A stretch of DNA of 64,000 nt from [Clostridium] aerotolerans DSM 5434 (GTDB lineage: Bacteria > Bacillota > Clostridia > Lachnospirales > Lachnospiraceae). Where the stretch lies: positions 123,819-187,818 of the forward strand of contig NZ_JHWJ01000009.1 in assembly GCF_000687555.1 (NCBI RefSeq), read 5' to 3'. Both the position numbers and the translations under genes were made by a program. The notes under the pieces were generated by a model, which did no database searches, had not been told where the DNA came from, and saw nothing but the letters and a program-made list of their open reading frames with translations. Shown here piece by piece: positions 1 through 8,581 of this stretch (positions are counted from its first letter, which is position 1; each line of letters starts with the position of its first letter).

Positions 1-198
1 TTAAATTGCCTTGGCCATAAGGACGACGTGTTGGCCAAGCTGTTCGCGGAAAAAATAGCCGCAAAGACAAACCATGTAACGGTATGTGTCTGTGGCATCC
101 ATGTGGACCATTTGTCTTTTGAGGATCTTCAGAAGTTGTATGATGGATGCTGCCAGTTTCTGGAAGAAATTATCCATTTTTTTAATTCCAAGGAATAA
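1..198 (+). CDS. C-terminal fragment of an unidentified protein (5' end outside window)
   Basis: An open frame in phase with base 1 runs for 65 codons to a TAA at 196-198, so this is the 3' end of a gene that starts left of the window. The visible residues include a GHKDD stretch, a Cys-Val-Cys-Gly-Ile-His segment and a C-terminal helix ending FFNSKE. The pattern vaguely resembles the prenylated-flavin chaperone LpdD-like family, but I cannot confirm this from a fragment. An 80-codon frame on the opposite strand covers the same bases; I prefer the plus-strand reading because it is in phase with the window edge and has protein-like composition. Confidence 0.55.
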   Translation, partial: LNCLGHKDDVLAKLFAEKIAAKTNHVTVCVCGIHVDHLSFEDLQKLYDGCCQFLEEIIHFFNSKE

Positions 199-372
199 GA
201 GCCAAAGACCAAAGCTTTGTAACAGGAAGAGATAAAACGACATATGACAGAATAAGCATATGAAAATGATAATAATAACTATATTTACATATTAATAAAA
301 GCCTGTTATAATAGCGGTTACAAAAGGGTCAAATCCGAATGGATCTGCATAAGACATTGGAGGATAAGAATT

Positions 373-600
373 ATGGCGAATGAGAATCACTTCTGTACCT
401 GCAACGAGACAACATGTAAGCTGCATCCCACAAATCACGATATGGGCTGCGATCCCTGTATACGTAAGAATTTAAATAAGGGTGAGATGCCGGGCTGCTT
501 CTTTCATTTAATTAGTGACGATACTTCTGAGCTTGAGGAATTCACCATTGACAGCTTTGTAAAGTTCTATCTGGAGAATAAAAAAACAAAAACTCAGTAA
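373..600 (+). CDS. DUF6485 family small cysteine-rich protein
   Basis: A 75-residue cytoplasmic protein with the pattern CTC-N3-TC-N2-HP near the N-terminus, followed by GCDPC and CFFH. These spaced Cys/His residues suggest a small metal-binding (zinc or iron-sulfur) fold. The arrangement matches the DUF6485 family of clostridia, whose function is unknown. The ATG lies about 8 bases after a GGAGG at 359-363, and the gene is followed directly by a bidirectional terminator. It appears to be a single-gene unit. Confidence 0.8.
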   Translation: MANENHFCTCNETTCKLHPTNHDMGCDPCIRKNLNKGEMPGCFFHLISDDTSELEEFTIDSFVKFYLENKKTKTQ

Positions 601-602
601 AT

Positions 603-640
603 AAAAAGGAAATCCGAAGATTATCAGGATTTCCTTTTTT
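603..640. terminator. Bidirectional intrinsic terminator
   Basis: The arms AAAAAGGAAATCC (603-615) and GGATTTCCTTTTTT (627-640) pair around an 11-base loop. T-runs on both strands serve the DUF6485 gene and the convergent APC permease. Confidence 0.85.
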
Positions 641-646
641 GTCTTA

Positions 647-2023
647 TTAAAGTGATATCTTCTTTCCTCTTAAAATCAATGCACCAATCGCCATTACAAC
701 TAAGTATACAATTAAAAATGCCACAACAGCCATTCCATGAGCAAACCATGCCGCTATGATCATAAAGATACTGCCTAAAAGTGAAAGGCTTGGCATGAGA
801 AACCGATTGAAAAATGTAAGCTCTTTTTCCTTTTTCATAAACATGATAAAGATAGGAATATAAAGTGCGTAAATTGTTACAATGGGAAGCTCTGAGGAAT
901 CAAAGGTAAAAAATCCGAACCAGCTAGAGGTTAAGTTTGCTCCATAAAAATAAAGGAGCCATAAAGCGCATAAAAATAACCCCAGAATTGCAGAGTTAAC
1001 AGGCATATTGGTGGTAGGATCCACCTGGCTGAAAACCTTTGGATTTGGTCCGAGACCTCTGGCTGCGATGGAATAGATTCCTCTGGTACAGCCAAGCATC
1101 AGGCCATTTAAGGTCCCAAGGCATGAGATAATAACAAATACAAATAAAAGAGAACCGCCAGCAGAAGAGAAGATGGTCTGGAATGCAAGCTTGGCACCTG
1201 TTTCTCCGCCTGCCATCATGACTTCATTCTTAATGGTTCCTGCCAGTCCGATGTAGTAAAGGATATAAACGGACATGGTAATAAAAGTTCCGGCAATGAG
1301 CGCCAGAGGAAGGTTCTTTTTTGCATCCTTTAGCTCTGCATTGATGCAGGTAGCAATGATCCAGCCCTCATAAGCAAAGCTGGCTGCAACAATGGCAGTA
1401 AATAAGCCGCCTTTTGTACTTTGAGACACATAATGAGTGAAATTGTAAGCAGTCATACCGCTTTTCACTCCCATAAAGGTTCCCACCACTGCCATTAAAA
1501 AAAGCGGAATCAGTTTAATGACCGTCGTGCTTACCTGAAATTTACCTGCAAGGACAGGAGATAAGGCATTGAGTGTAAAGCTGGCAACCAGGTAGAGACA
1601 TGCGATTGTCATACATTCGCCGCCGGTTATGGAAAAACCCAGAATTACGCAGGTATAACGGGCGGATACCCAGGCTAACACAGAGGTAATGGTAGGATAA
1701 TAGATGATTGCCATAAACCAGCCTACATAAAAAGCATATTTTTTCCCCATGGCAGCTTCCGCATAATCTACCACTCCATTGACGTACTGGTATCTGGTAG
1801 CCATTACAGAGAAGGTGTAAGCACAGGAAATCATGATAATGCCGCCGATTACCCAGGCCAGGATTCCCTGTTTTAGATTGCCTCCCGTTGCCGTAAGGAT
1901 CTTTTCTGCCTTAAAAAAAACACCGCTTCCGATCACGATGCCCACAACCATGGCAATGGCTGTAATAAGACCATATTTTTTTTCTAACTTTGGTTCCATT
2001 GTTCGACCATTCCTATTCTTCAA
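647..2023 (-). CDS. APC family amino-acid permease
   Basis: A 458-residue hydrophobic protein with about 12 predicted membrane segments. The first contains the APC-superfamily signature GIVIGSGVFF, where the unwound helix binds the amino-acid carboxylate. Its length and N-terminus fit the L-type (SteT/LAT-like) branch, so an amino-acid exchanger or importer in the cytoplasmic membrane is likely; the substrate cannot be read from sequence. The start is ambiguous: the TTG at 2021-2023 has AAAGGA six bases upstream, while an ATG at 1997-1999 has a weaker AGGA. The gene stands alone, ending at a terminator shared with the convergent DUF6485 gene. Confidence 0.85.
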   Translation of the reverse strand: MKNRNGRTMEPKLEKKYGLITAIAMVVGIVIGSGVFFKAEKILTATGGNLKQGILAWVIGGIIMISCAYTFSVMATRYQYVNGVVDYAEAAMGKKYAFYVGWFMAIIYYPTITSVLAWVSARYTCVILGFSITGGECMTIACLYLVASFTLNALSPVLAGKFQVSTTVIKLIPLFLMAVVGTFMGVKSGMTAYNFTHYVSQSTKGGLFTAIVAASFAYEGWIIATCINAELKDAKKNLPLALIAGTFITMSVYILYYIGLAGTIKNEVMMAGGETGAKLAFQTIFSSAGGSLLFVFVIISCLGTLNGLMLGCTRGIYSIAARGLGPNPKVFSQVDPTTNMPVNSAILGLFLCALWLLYFYGANLTSSWFGFFTFDSSELPIVTIYALYIPIFIMFMKKEKELTFFNRFLMPSLSLLGSIFMIIAAWFAHGMAVVAFLIVYLVVMAIGALILRGKKISL

Positions 2024-2179
2024 TAGAATTCCTTTGTCTTTATTTTTTCACCATACATAAATAAATTACCCCAAAAACTAATTTTATATCGTTTGGGCCC
2101 CCATTTTTGTTGACGAAACTCTTATTATTTTAACACAAAATCAGATATAATTCATCAAGATTTTTGCTTTTTAGGGTAT

Positions 2180-2216
2180 AAAAATGCACAGGCGGCCATA
2201 AGAGCCATCCTGTGCA
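2180..2216 (-). terminator. Intrinsic terminator of the MFS gene
   Basis: TGCACAGG (2185-2192) pairs with CCTGTGCA (2209-2216). On the minus strand the stem is followed by ATTTTTATA. It lies 20 bases past the MFS stop codon. Confidence 0.65.
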
Positions 2217-2236
2217 AAATGATTGTAAACATTCCT

Positions 2237-3541
2237 CTAATTTGTTTCCTCCAGCTCCCATAGATGCCGGTCCAGACGAAAAGGCAGACAGGATAAAGCG
2301 CCTGTAATACCGATTATAAAAAAGAGAAGGGCAGCGCCAGAGCCTTTTCCTGATCCAAAGACTTGTAAAAGAAGACTGCCGGGAGCCTGATGTGCCATCA
2401 AGGGCTCAAAAACCTGATCGATGAGTATGCCTCCGCATAAATAACCCAGGGGTATGGTGAAAAACTGCAGCGTATTTCTTGCAGAATATACCCGTCCCTG
2501 CATGGTTACCGGTATTTTCGTACGAAGCAGGGCATCCATGTTAGCTCCCATAACGGGAATTAAAATCCAGCCAAGGACAGACCCAAAGCACCAGACAGGA
2601 GTAGTTCTTCCAAGGGCCAGAATGAAGTTCTCAGTGCTCATGGAAAAGAGCAGACAGTTTAATATCACTCTTACCCGGCTTTTCGGAGCAGGAAGAAGCG
2701 TTACCAGAATGCTTCCTGCCAGTGTGGCAAGTCCTGCGGCTGTATTTACCATACCAAGTTCTATTTTCCCGCCTCCGGCCCGGGAAAGCATCATAGGCGG
2801 AAGAGCGGCATTAAAAATAGAGGCTGTAAAATTAATCACGGCCAGAAACAAGATAAGGTCAAGGATACCCCGTTCCTTTTTTAAATAAGTTAACCCGCCA
2901 TTTACAGACTCCAGAAGAGATTCCCCCACCTGTTCCTTGTCTGGCTCTATTTTGGGAATCTTTATGAAGCATAAAAGTGAAACAAAGGCTGTAAAAAAAG
3001 TGATTAAGTCAAACAGGATGACCAGCCGTAAGCCTGCAAAGGAAAGCAGGGCAGTAGACAGCACTGGAGCCAGAACCGTAACAAAGGAATTTGATAAGGA
3101 ACGAAGCCCGCTGACTTTCTGATAATACTTTTTCGGAGTGAGTAAACTGACTGTCACATCTGCGGCAGGCTGCTGCAAGGTGTTCATAAGTCCGTTCACT
3201 GTGTTAAGGAAATACAAATGCCAGATCCTAAGCCTTCCTGTAGAAAAAAGGATAAGTACTAAAACGGTACAAACAGCAGCCAGGCTGTCGCTTGCCAGCA
3301 TAATAAGTTTTTTGTTCTTCCGGTCGATAAAAGAACCGGCAAATATGCTGAATATCACATAAGGCGCATAAGAACAGATGGTCAGTAATGCCGTAGTCAG
3401 TGCAGATCCCTTTTGTTCATATGCCCAAATCACAAGGGCAAGGCTCGTCATGGAGCTGCCCAGTGAGGAGAAGGACTGTGTCCCCCATAAAATAAGGAAT
3501 GTTCGAAGTTCCTTTACGTTTTCTTTAAAATGATGATACAT
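2237..3541 (-). CDS. MFS transporter, MefA-like drug efflux group
   Basis: A 434-residue protein with about 12 membrane helices. The N-terminal LWGTQSFSSLGSSMTSLAL region and the FSIFAGSFIDRKNKK loop (motif A-like, after helix 2) are typical of the macrolide-efflux (MefA) branch of the major facilitator superfamily. Expected role: proton-driven drug export across the cytoplasmic membrane. The ATG is preceded on the minus strand by AAGGAG eight bases upstream. The 5' leader carries a 12-codon reading frame and a stable hairpin, suggesting translation-linked attenuation. Substrate specificity is not deducible. Confidence 0.8.
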   Translation of the reverse strand: MYHHFKENVKELRTFLILWGTQSFSSLGSSMTSLALVIWAYEQKGSALTTALLTICSYAPYVIFSIFAGSFIDRKNKKLIMLASDSLAAVCTVLVLILFSTGRLRIWHLYFLNTVNGLMNTLQQPAADVTVSLLTPKKYYQKVSGLRSLSNSFVTVLAPVLSTALLSFAGLRLVILFDLITFFTAFVSLLCFIKIPKIEPDKEQVGESLLESVNGGLTYLKKERGILDLILFLAVINFTASIFNAALPPMMLSRAGGGKIELGMVNTAAGLATLAGSILVTLLPAPKSRVRVILNCLLFSMSTENFILALGRTTPVWCFGSVLGWILIPVMGANMDALLRTKIPVTMQGRVYSARNTLQFFTIPLGYLCGGILIDQVFEPLMAHQAPGSLLLQVFGSGKGSGAALLFFIIGITGALSCLPFRLDRHLWELEETN

Positions 3542-3605
3542 GACTTTGCTCCTTAAAATTTTATTTTAATTAAGAAGTGCAAAGTCCGCAGGACGTGTGA
3601 AATCT

Positions 3606-3643
3606 CTCCGTGTAAATTCGTCCCTCTCAGACCTTACACGGAG
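3606..3643 (-). promoter_or_regulatory. Hairpin in the leader of the MFS efflux gene
   Basis: CTCCGTGTAA (3606-3615) and TTACACGGAG (3634-3643) form a perfect 10-bp stem with an 18-base loop in the untranslated leader. On the minus strand the 5' arm lies inside the last codons of the leader reading frame, so a stalled ribosome would mask it. No T-run follows. It may act by RNA refolding or by translational control rather than simple termination. Confidence 0.55.
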
Positions 3644-3665
3644 CAGAGCCAATGCATAATCTCAT
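3627..3665 (-). CDS. Putative 12-residue leader peptide (MRLCIGSAPCKV)
   Basis: A minus-strand ATG at 3663-3665, preceded by AGGAAG about 7 bases upstream, opens a 12-codon frame that ends in TGA at 3627-3629. It lies 86 bases ahead of the efflux gene. Its last codons form one arm of the 10-bp hairpin at 3606-3643. Leader peptides of this size precede many ribosome-targeting-drug resistance genes and control them by drug-induced stalling. That role here is inference from position and overlap. Confidence 0.45.
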   Translation of the reverse strand: MRLCIGSAPCKV

Positions 3666-3686
3666 ATCTGTCTTCCTCGTAATTTC

Positions 3687-3692
3687 ATTATA
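3687..3692 (-). promoter_or_regulatory. Candidate -10 element for the MFS transcript
   Basis: TATAAT on the minus strand, 22 bases ahead of the leader-peptide ATG. I found no good -35 at normal spacing, so the promoter may be weak or activator dependent. Confidence 0.35.
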
Positions 3693-3773
3693 TTTATTAA
3701 TAAAAGTATACCTCTCCACTTCTTTTGGTGTCAAGCAAACAGATTCATAGATTTATAAGATTCTGGCAAAAAT

Positions 3774-3816
3774 AAAAACACCAGCTTTCCAATGACAATA
3801 AAAAGCTGGTGTTTTT
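3774..3816. terminator. Intrinsic terminator downstream of the HxlR gene
   Basis: AACACCAGCTTT (3777-3788) pairs with AAAGCTGGTGTT (3802-3813). A-rich sequence on the left and a T-run on the right flank the stem. On the minus strand it ends the HxlR transcript. Confidence 0.75.
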
Positions 3817-3839
3817 CTATATGGCTAAGAACCATTGGA

Positions 3840-4199
3840 TCAGGAATGCATTGCCATAGAACAGCTGGCTTCAAGCCCATTCTGATGTAAATAATCGGTA
3901 CCCCAGGAATAAATCGCCTCTAAAATAGGCCGGATGCTGATTCCCAGCTCGGACAGGGAATAGTCAACTCTTGGAGGAACCACAGGATACACGGTGCGGT
4001 TAATTAAGTGGTTATCCTCCAGCTCTCTTAACTGCTGGGTAAGCATCTTTGGAGTGGCCTGAGGAATCATTTTTCGTAATTCTCCAAAACGCAGGGTTTT
4101 ATCTGTTAAGTGCCATAAAATTAGGGCTTTATATTTACCCCCGATCATATTTAAGGTAGTATCTACAGGGCAATGGTAAACGTTACAGTTGCAATCCAT
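3840..4199 (-). CDS. HxlR family transcriptional regulator
   Basis: A 119-residue winged-helix regulator. The HxlR signature is clear: an N-terminal Cys-rich segment (Cys3, Cys5, Cys10), IGGKYKALILWHL, LRFGELRKMIPQATPKMLTQ (recognition helix region) and a DYSLSELG wing. Members often sense electrophiles, hypochlorite or disulfide stress through an N-terminal Cys. The gene is divergent from copA with about 150 bases between them, and a palindrome (4219-4236) sits just ahead of its start, so autoregulation is likely. Whether it also controls copA is open. Confidence 0.88.
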   Translation of the reverse strand: MDCNCNVYHCPVDTTLNMIGGKYKALILWHLTDKTLRFGELRKMIPQATPKMLTQQLRELEDNHLINRTVYPVVPPRVDYSLSELGISIRPILEAIYSWGTDYLHQNGLEASCSMAMHS

Positions 4200-4218
4200 A
4201 AGTAATGACCTCCTTCTT

Positions 4219-4236
4219 AGTATCCTTTTGGGTACT
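4219..4236. promoter_or_regulatory. Putative HxlR operator
   Basis: AGTATCC (4219-4225) and GGGTACT (4230-4236) form an inverted repeat around a 4-base spacer, about 20 bases upstream of the HxlR start. The symmetry and position suit a dimeric winged-helix repressor. Assignment is by position only. Confidence 0.45.
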
Positions 4237-4347
4237 ATGTTACAATAAAGTACATACTTGCAAAAATCATAATAACTGTCATAATAATATCATGAGTTAC
4301 AAAAAACTTCAAGGCAGTTCTTAAAAATAAAGGTGAGGTGAACGAGA

Positions 4348-6828
4348 ATGGCAAGTGAAATGTTAAATATACGTGGCATGACATGTGCTGCCTGCGCACA
4401 GAGAATTGAAAAAACCGTGCGAAAGGTTTCCGGAGTCAACCAGGCCAATGTTAATCTGGCCAGTGAAAAGCTGTTTGTGGAATACGACAGCGATAGTGTG
4501 GATCTTTCTGCTGTTAAGGCAGCAGTTACCAAAATCGGATACGAGGTCGCAGAGAGAACCGAGCATGCGAAAGTGACCATTCCAGTTGGAGGCATGACAT
4601 GTGCCGCCTGTGCAAGAAGAGTGGAAAAGGCTATTGGTAAGTTAGAAGGAATCGATGAGACTTCCGTAAACTTTGCAACGGAAAAGGCAACGGTAACTTA
4701 CGACCCTCAGACCGTAAGGCTGTCTGCGATTCGCGGGGCCATTGAAAAAGCAGGCTATCAGGCTTTGGAAGCGGATAAAGCGGATGCGGCGGATGAAGAC
4801 CGGGCCAGAAAGCAAAAGGAAATTAAGTTGCTGTGGACCAAGTTCATCGTCTCTGCTGTTTTCTCCCTGCCTCTTCTCTATATTGCCATGGCTCCTATGA
4901 TATCCTTTGTCCGTCTGCCATTTCCGGCAGGGATTGAGCCTATGCGGTACCCGCTGATCTATGCGCTTTTGGAGATGGTTTTGGTGATACCGGTAATTGC
5001 AGTGGGATATCGGTTCTATACAATAGGATTTAAAGCCCTGATCCAGAGAAGCCCCAATATGGATTCTCTGATTGCCATCGGTACCACAGCAGCTGTGCTT
5101 TTCAGTATTTATAATACCTTCCAGATAGCAGCCGGTCATTTTATGGCTGTAGATGCACTTTATTATGAGTCAGCCGGTGTTATTATAACCCTGATTCTTC
5201 TTGGAAAATCCCTGGAGGCAGTATCAAAGGGCAGAACCAGCGAAGCCATTAAAAAGCTCATGGGCCTGGCTCCTAAGACAGCTACTGTATTTATGGATGG
5301 GATAGAAAAGGAAATTCCTATTGACGAAGTGGAGATAGGAGATGTTATTATAGTAAAGCCGGGAGAAAAAATTCCCGTAGACGGAACTGTTTTAAGTGGC
5401 CATACCTCCATTGATGAATCCATGCTTACCGGTGAAAGTATGCCGGTAGATAAAAAAGAGGGGGATCCGGTCTATACGGCCTCCATAAATACCACTGGTG
5501 CCTTCCGTTTTAAAGCAGAAAAGATCGGCAGCGAAACAGCCCTGGCTCAGATCATTAAGCTGGTTGAGGATGCACAAGGCTCCAAGGCACCCATTGCCCA
5601 GCTGGCAGATATCGTTTCCGGATATTTTGTTCCTGTTGTCTGTGCCATTGCACTGGTGGCCGGTATTGCCTGGTATTTCGGTACCGGTGGAGATTTAAAA
5701 TTTGCGCTTACCATCTTTATTTCCGTACTGGTAATTGCATGTCCCTGTGCTCTTGGTCTTGCCACACCAACTGCAATCATGGTGGGAACAGGAAAGGGAG
5801 CTGAGAACGGAATTCTTATTAAAGGCGGAGAAGCACTTGAGACCGCTCATAAGATAACTACCATTGTATTTGATAAAACTGGTACCATCACAGAAGGAAA
5901 ACCAACGGTAACGGATGTTCTTACGGCAGAAGGTATTAATAAAGATACCCTGTTACAGCTTACCGCTTCTGCGGAAAAGGATTCAGAACACCCTCTTGGT
6001 CAGGCCATTGTACTGGGGGCTAAGGAAGCCGGACTTGAGCTATTTGCCACAGAACGGTTTGAAGCTTTAACAGGCCGTGGAATCGAGGCCCGCATTCAGG
6101 GAGAAGATATTCTTGCCGGAAACAGAAAGCTGATGGAAGAGAGAAATATTTCCATGGCTGGCATGGAGGAAATCTCCGACCGCCTGGCAGAGGAAGGCAA
6201 AACTCCTATGTATGTGGCTATGAATGGAACCTTAGCCGGAATCGTTGCAGTGGCTGATGTAGTGAAGGAATCAAGCCGGGCTGCCATTGAAAGTCTTCAT
6301 AAGATGGGAATGGAAGTGGCGATGATTACGGGAGACAATGCAAGAACTGCCGCTGCCATAGCAAAACAGGTTGGTATCGACCGGGTGCTTTCCGAGGTCC
6401 TTCCAAAGGATAAGTCAAGCGAAGTGAAGAAACTCCAGTCAGAAGGCAAAAAGGTTGCCATGGTAGGAGACGGTATTAACGATGCACCAGCGCTTGCACA
6501 GGCTGATATTGGAATTGCCATTGGTTCTGGTACTGACGTAGCCATGGAATCCGCTGATATTGTGCTCATGCGTTCTGACTTAATGGATGTGCCGACCGCC
6601 ATTCATTTAAGCCGGCAGACCATACGAAACATCAAGCAGAATCTGTTCTGGGCCTTCGGTTACAACGTAATTGGAATTCCTATTGCAGCAGGACTTCTTC
6701 ATCTGCTCTTTAACGGCCCGCTGTTAAATCCTATTTTTGCAGCTGCCGCCATGAGCTTAAGCTCTGTTTCCGTACTGACTAACGCATTAAGGCTTAAGAG
6801 ATTTAAGCCAGTGACAGGAAAGAGGTGA
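4348..6828 (+). CDS. copA: Copper-exporting P1B-type ATPase CopA
   Basis: An 826-residue P1B ATPase that exports Cu(I) across the cytoplasmic membrane. Two N-terminal heavy-metal-associated domains carry GMTCAAC (Cys13/Cys16 and Cys85/Cys88). The membrane metal site Cys465-Pro-Cys467 is the Cu/Ag type. The phosphorylation Asp509 lies in DKTGT, followed by SEHPLG, and the hinge GDGINDAP begins at Gly707. All key residues are present and the length is normal. ATG at 4348 follows AGGTGAGG. It heads an apparent operon with an exported protein (7-base gap) and copZ. CopZ would hand Cu(I) to it. Confidence 0.96.
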   Translation: MASEMLNIRGMTCAACAQRIEKTVRKVSGVNQANVNLASEKLFVEYDSDSVDLSAVKAAVTKIGYEVAERTEHAKVTIPVGGMTCAACARRVEKAIGKLEGIDETSVNFATEKATVTYDPQTVRLSAIRGAIEKAGYQALEADKADAADEDRARKQKEIKLLWTKFIVSAVFSLPLLYIAMAPMISFVRLPFPAGIEPMRYPLIYALLEMVLVIPVIAVGYRFYTIGFKALIQRSPNMDSLIAIGTTAAVLFSIYNTFQIAAGHFMAVDALYYESAGVIITLILLGKSLEAVSKGRTSEAIKKLMGLAPKTATVFMDGIEKEIPIDEVEIGDVIIVKPGEKIPVDGTVLSGHTSIDESMLTGESMPVDKKEGDPVYTASINTTGAFRFKAEKIGSETALAQIIKLVEDAQGSKAPIAQLADIVSGYFVPVVCAIALVAGIAWYFGTGGDLKFALTIFISVLVIACPCALGLATPTAIMVGTGKGAENGILIKGGEALETAHKITTIVFDKTGTITEGKPTVTDVLTAEGINKDTLLQLTASAEKDSEHPLGQAIVLGAKEAGLELFATERFEALTGRGIEARIQGEDILAGNRKLMEERNISMAGMEEISDRLAEEGKTPMYVAMNGTLAGIVAVADVVKESSRAAIESLHKMGMEVAMITGDNARTAAAIAKQVGIDRVLSEVLPKDKSSEVKKLQSEGKKVAMVGDGINDAPALAQADIGIAIGSGTDVAMESADIVLMRSDLMDVPTAIHLSRQTIRNIKQNLFWAFGYNVIGIPIAAGLLHLLFNGPLLNPIFAAAAMSLSSVSVLTNALRLKRFKPVTGKR

Positions 6829-6835
6829 ACCAGCC

Positions 6836-7558
6836 ATGAATAAAAATGGAAAACTGATTGGAGCTGTTGCAGCCGCAGTGATACTTACAGCGGCCATAAC
6901 AGTAGGTGTTGTGAGAACGGCAGAAGGCAATTTAGATGTAATAGGAAAAGGGTCAGAAAAATCCTTTGAGGCAGTAATCGGTGCACTTCCAGATGCTGTT
7001 AAGCGTGACGAGACGAGTGGAGGCTGGTCCTTAACTTCACCTGATGACAGCGTACGCGTTATCTGGAGTGAGGATTATCAAAAAAGCCCGGTATACGATG
7101 TTATGCTTAAATTTGATGCAAAGCCGTTTTTAGACGCTGGACTCGATGAGAGTAAGCTTCCTGATATTTATAAAAAGGATGGGGAAGCATTCCTCGTAGG
7201 AAGTAAGTTTAGTAAGGAAGGAACGCCATTAAGCGGCGAGGCAGATGCCATATCCGCCTACAGGCAGATTGGAACATATAACCCAGATATCATTAATTAT
7301 CATTCAGCCATGGATCATTACGGCTTGAAGCTGGGGGATGGAAACATGTTTGAATGGGCCAAAAATATGGAAACCAATACCGCATCAGGCAAAGATCAGG
7401 ATAAGGATATTGTATTCGTCTTAAATCCAGAGCCACTGCTGGCAGCTGGGGTTGATCCTCAAAAGGTAGAAGGCTGGGTCTATGCCACGGTTCCTGTTAT
7501 GGACCACGGGAAAAATATTGAGGTTTACAAATTTTTAAAGCCCTTTAATATAAAATAA
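6836..7558 (+). CDS. Exported protein of unknown function in the copper operon
   Basis: A 240-residue protein with a short basic N-terminus followed by a hydrophobic stretch (about residues 7-27), consistent with a signal anchor. I see no lipobox Cys. The rest is soluble, has no cysteine, and includes an alternating pattern around residues 60-130 and a VFVLNPEPLLAAGVDP segment. I do not recognise the family. It begins 7 bases after copA, its SD (AAAGAGGTG) overlaps the copA stop, and copZ follows, so co-transcription is likely. A role outside the membrane in copper handling is inference from context only. The stop codon lies inside a TAAAA repeat. Confidence 0.75.
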   Translation: MNKNGKLIGAVAAAVILTAAITVGVVRTAEGNLDVIGKGSEKSFEAVIGALPDAVKRDETSGGWSLTSPDDSVRVIWSEDYQKSPVYDVMLKFDAKPFLDAGLDESKLPDIYKKDGEAFLVGSKFSKEGTPLSGEADAISAYRQIGTYNPDIINYHSAMDHYGLKLGDGNMFEWAKNMETNTASGKDQDKDIVFVLNPEPLLAAGVDPQKVEGWVYATVPVMDHGKNIEVYKFLKPFNIK

Positions 7559-7583
7559 AATAAAATAAAATAAAATAAAATAA
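7551..7583 (+). repeat. TAAAA pentanucleotide microsatellite before copZ
   Basis: Six tandem TAAAA units plus TAA span the stop codon of the upstream gene and run up to the copZ SD (GGAGGT at 7585-7590). Such tracts can change length by slipped-strand mispairing. Confidence 0.9.
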
Positions 7584-7597
7584 TGGAGGTATTACAA

Positions 7598-7807
7598 ATG
7601 GCAACAACAATTTTAAAAGTAGAAGGTATGTCCTGTCAGCATTGTGTGAAAGCAGTGACAGGAGCAGTCGGAGAAGTAGATGGAGTGTCTAACGTTTCCG
7701 TAGACTTAGAAGCAAAAACAGTAACCGTGGATCATGATCCGGATAAGGCTCCGGTTGACAAAATCAAATTTGAAATTGAAGATCAGGGCTACGACGTAGT
7801 GGAATAA
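7598..7807 (+). CDS. copZ: Copper chaperone CopZ
   Basis: A 69-residue heavy-metal-associated domain with the Cu(I)-binding motif GMSCQHC, a beta-alpha-beta-beta-alpha-beta fold pattern and acidic C-terminus. It should carry Cu(I) in the cytosol to the N-terminal domains of CopA. I chose ATG 7598 because GGAGGT (7585-7590) lies 7 bases upstream; the earlier in-frame ATG at 7583 overlaps that SD and would add five non-family residues. It ends the copper operon at a strong terminator. Confidence 0.92.
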   Translation: MATTILKVEGMSCQHCVKAVTGAVGEVDGVSNVSVDLEAKTVTVDHDPDKAPVDKIKFEIEDQGYDVVE

Positions 7808-7813
7808 AGAAGT

Positions 7814-7846
7814 CGGGAATCGCTTAAGGGCGGTTCCCGCTTTTCC
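7814..7846 (+). terminator. Intrinsic terminator of the copper operon
   Basis: CGGGAATCGC (7814-7823) pairs with GCGGTTCCCG (7830-7839), with one G-T wobble and a 6-base loop, followed by CTTTTCC. Confidence 0.8.
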
Positions 7847-7878
7847 TGCTTATTTTGGATATGGATTGAGGTGTTCGG

Positions 7879-8577
7879 ATGATTAAGAACTTAAAAAATG
7901 TACTTGTGGTGGACGATGAGCCTAAGATCCTGGAGGTCGTCTGCCTTCTTTTAAAAAGCAAAGGCTTTTGCCCCATCCCTGCGGAAAATGGAAAAAAGGC
8001 ACTGGAGATATTTGAGGCCGAAAACATCTCACTCGTCCTTCTTGACCTGATGCTTCCTGATCTCTCGGGAGAAGAGGTATGCAGTGCCATAAGGAGAAAG
8101 TCGCGGGTTCCCATTATCATGCTTACGGCAAAGGTAGAGGAAAATGATGTGGTGGAAGGCTTTTCCCTTGGAGCCGATGATTATGTGATTAAACCATTTG
8201 GCTTAAAGGAGCTTTATGCCCGAATCGAAGCCGTTCTTCGCAGAACAGAGCCTGATTTAATCCCATTGACCAGGTTAAATTCCTGGCGGGATGGAGATCT
8301 CATCGTGGACTTTGAAAAGAATGAGGTAAAGAAACATGGAACGCCTGTGACTCTGACTCCCAGTGAGCGAAACATATTATCAGCCCTCATCAAATACCCC
8401 GGAAAGGTATTTACAAGAGAAGAGCTGATTGAAACAGCCATGGATAAAGGCTTTGCAGGCTACGACAGAGCCATTGACAGCCATATCAAGAACATAAGAA
8501 AAAAGATTGAAGACGATCCTAAATCCCCAGTCTATGTCCTGACCATACCAGGCCTTGGATATAAGTTCGGAGGGTGA
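7879..8577 (+). CDS. OmpR/PhoB family response regulator
   Basis: A 232-residue two-domain regulator. The receiver (1-122) has the acidic pair Asp12-Asp13, phospho-acceptor Asp56, Thr83 and Lys105. The C-terminal winged helix (about 135-232) includes TPSERNILSALI and a DSHIKNIRKKI recognition helix. ATG follows GAGGTG. The partner histidine kinase starts 4 bases after the stop and uses an SD inside this gene. It follows the copper operon's terminator, so a copper link is possible but unproven. Confidence 0.93.
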   Translation: MIKNLKNVLVVDDEPKILEVVCLLLKSKGFCPIPAENGKKALEIFEAENISLVLLDLMLPDLSGEEVCSAIRRKSRVPIIMLTAKVEENDVVEGFSLGADDYVIKPFGLKELYARIEAVLRRTEPDLIPLTRLNSWRDGDLIVDFEKNEVKKHGTPVTLTPSERNILSALIKYPGKVFTREELIETAMDKGFAGYDRAIDSHIKNIRKKIEDDPKSPVYVLTIPGLGYKFGG

Positions 8578-8581
8578 AGCC

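Noticed and set aside
1..243. 80-codon minus-strand frame at the left edge
   Set aside because: A plus-strand frame in phase with base 1 covers the same bases and reads like the end of a normal protein, and the minus frame has no SD.
4642..5139. Long minus-strand frame inside copA
   Set aside because: It is antisense to conserved CopA codons, has Cys/Arg-rich unnatural composition and no SD.
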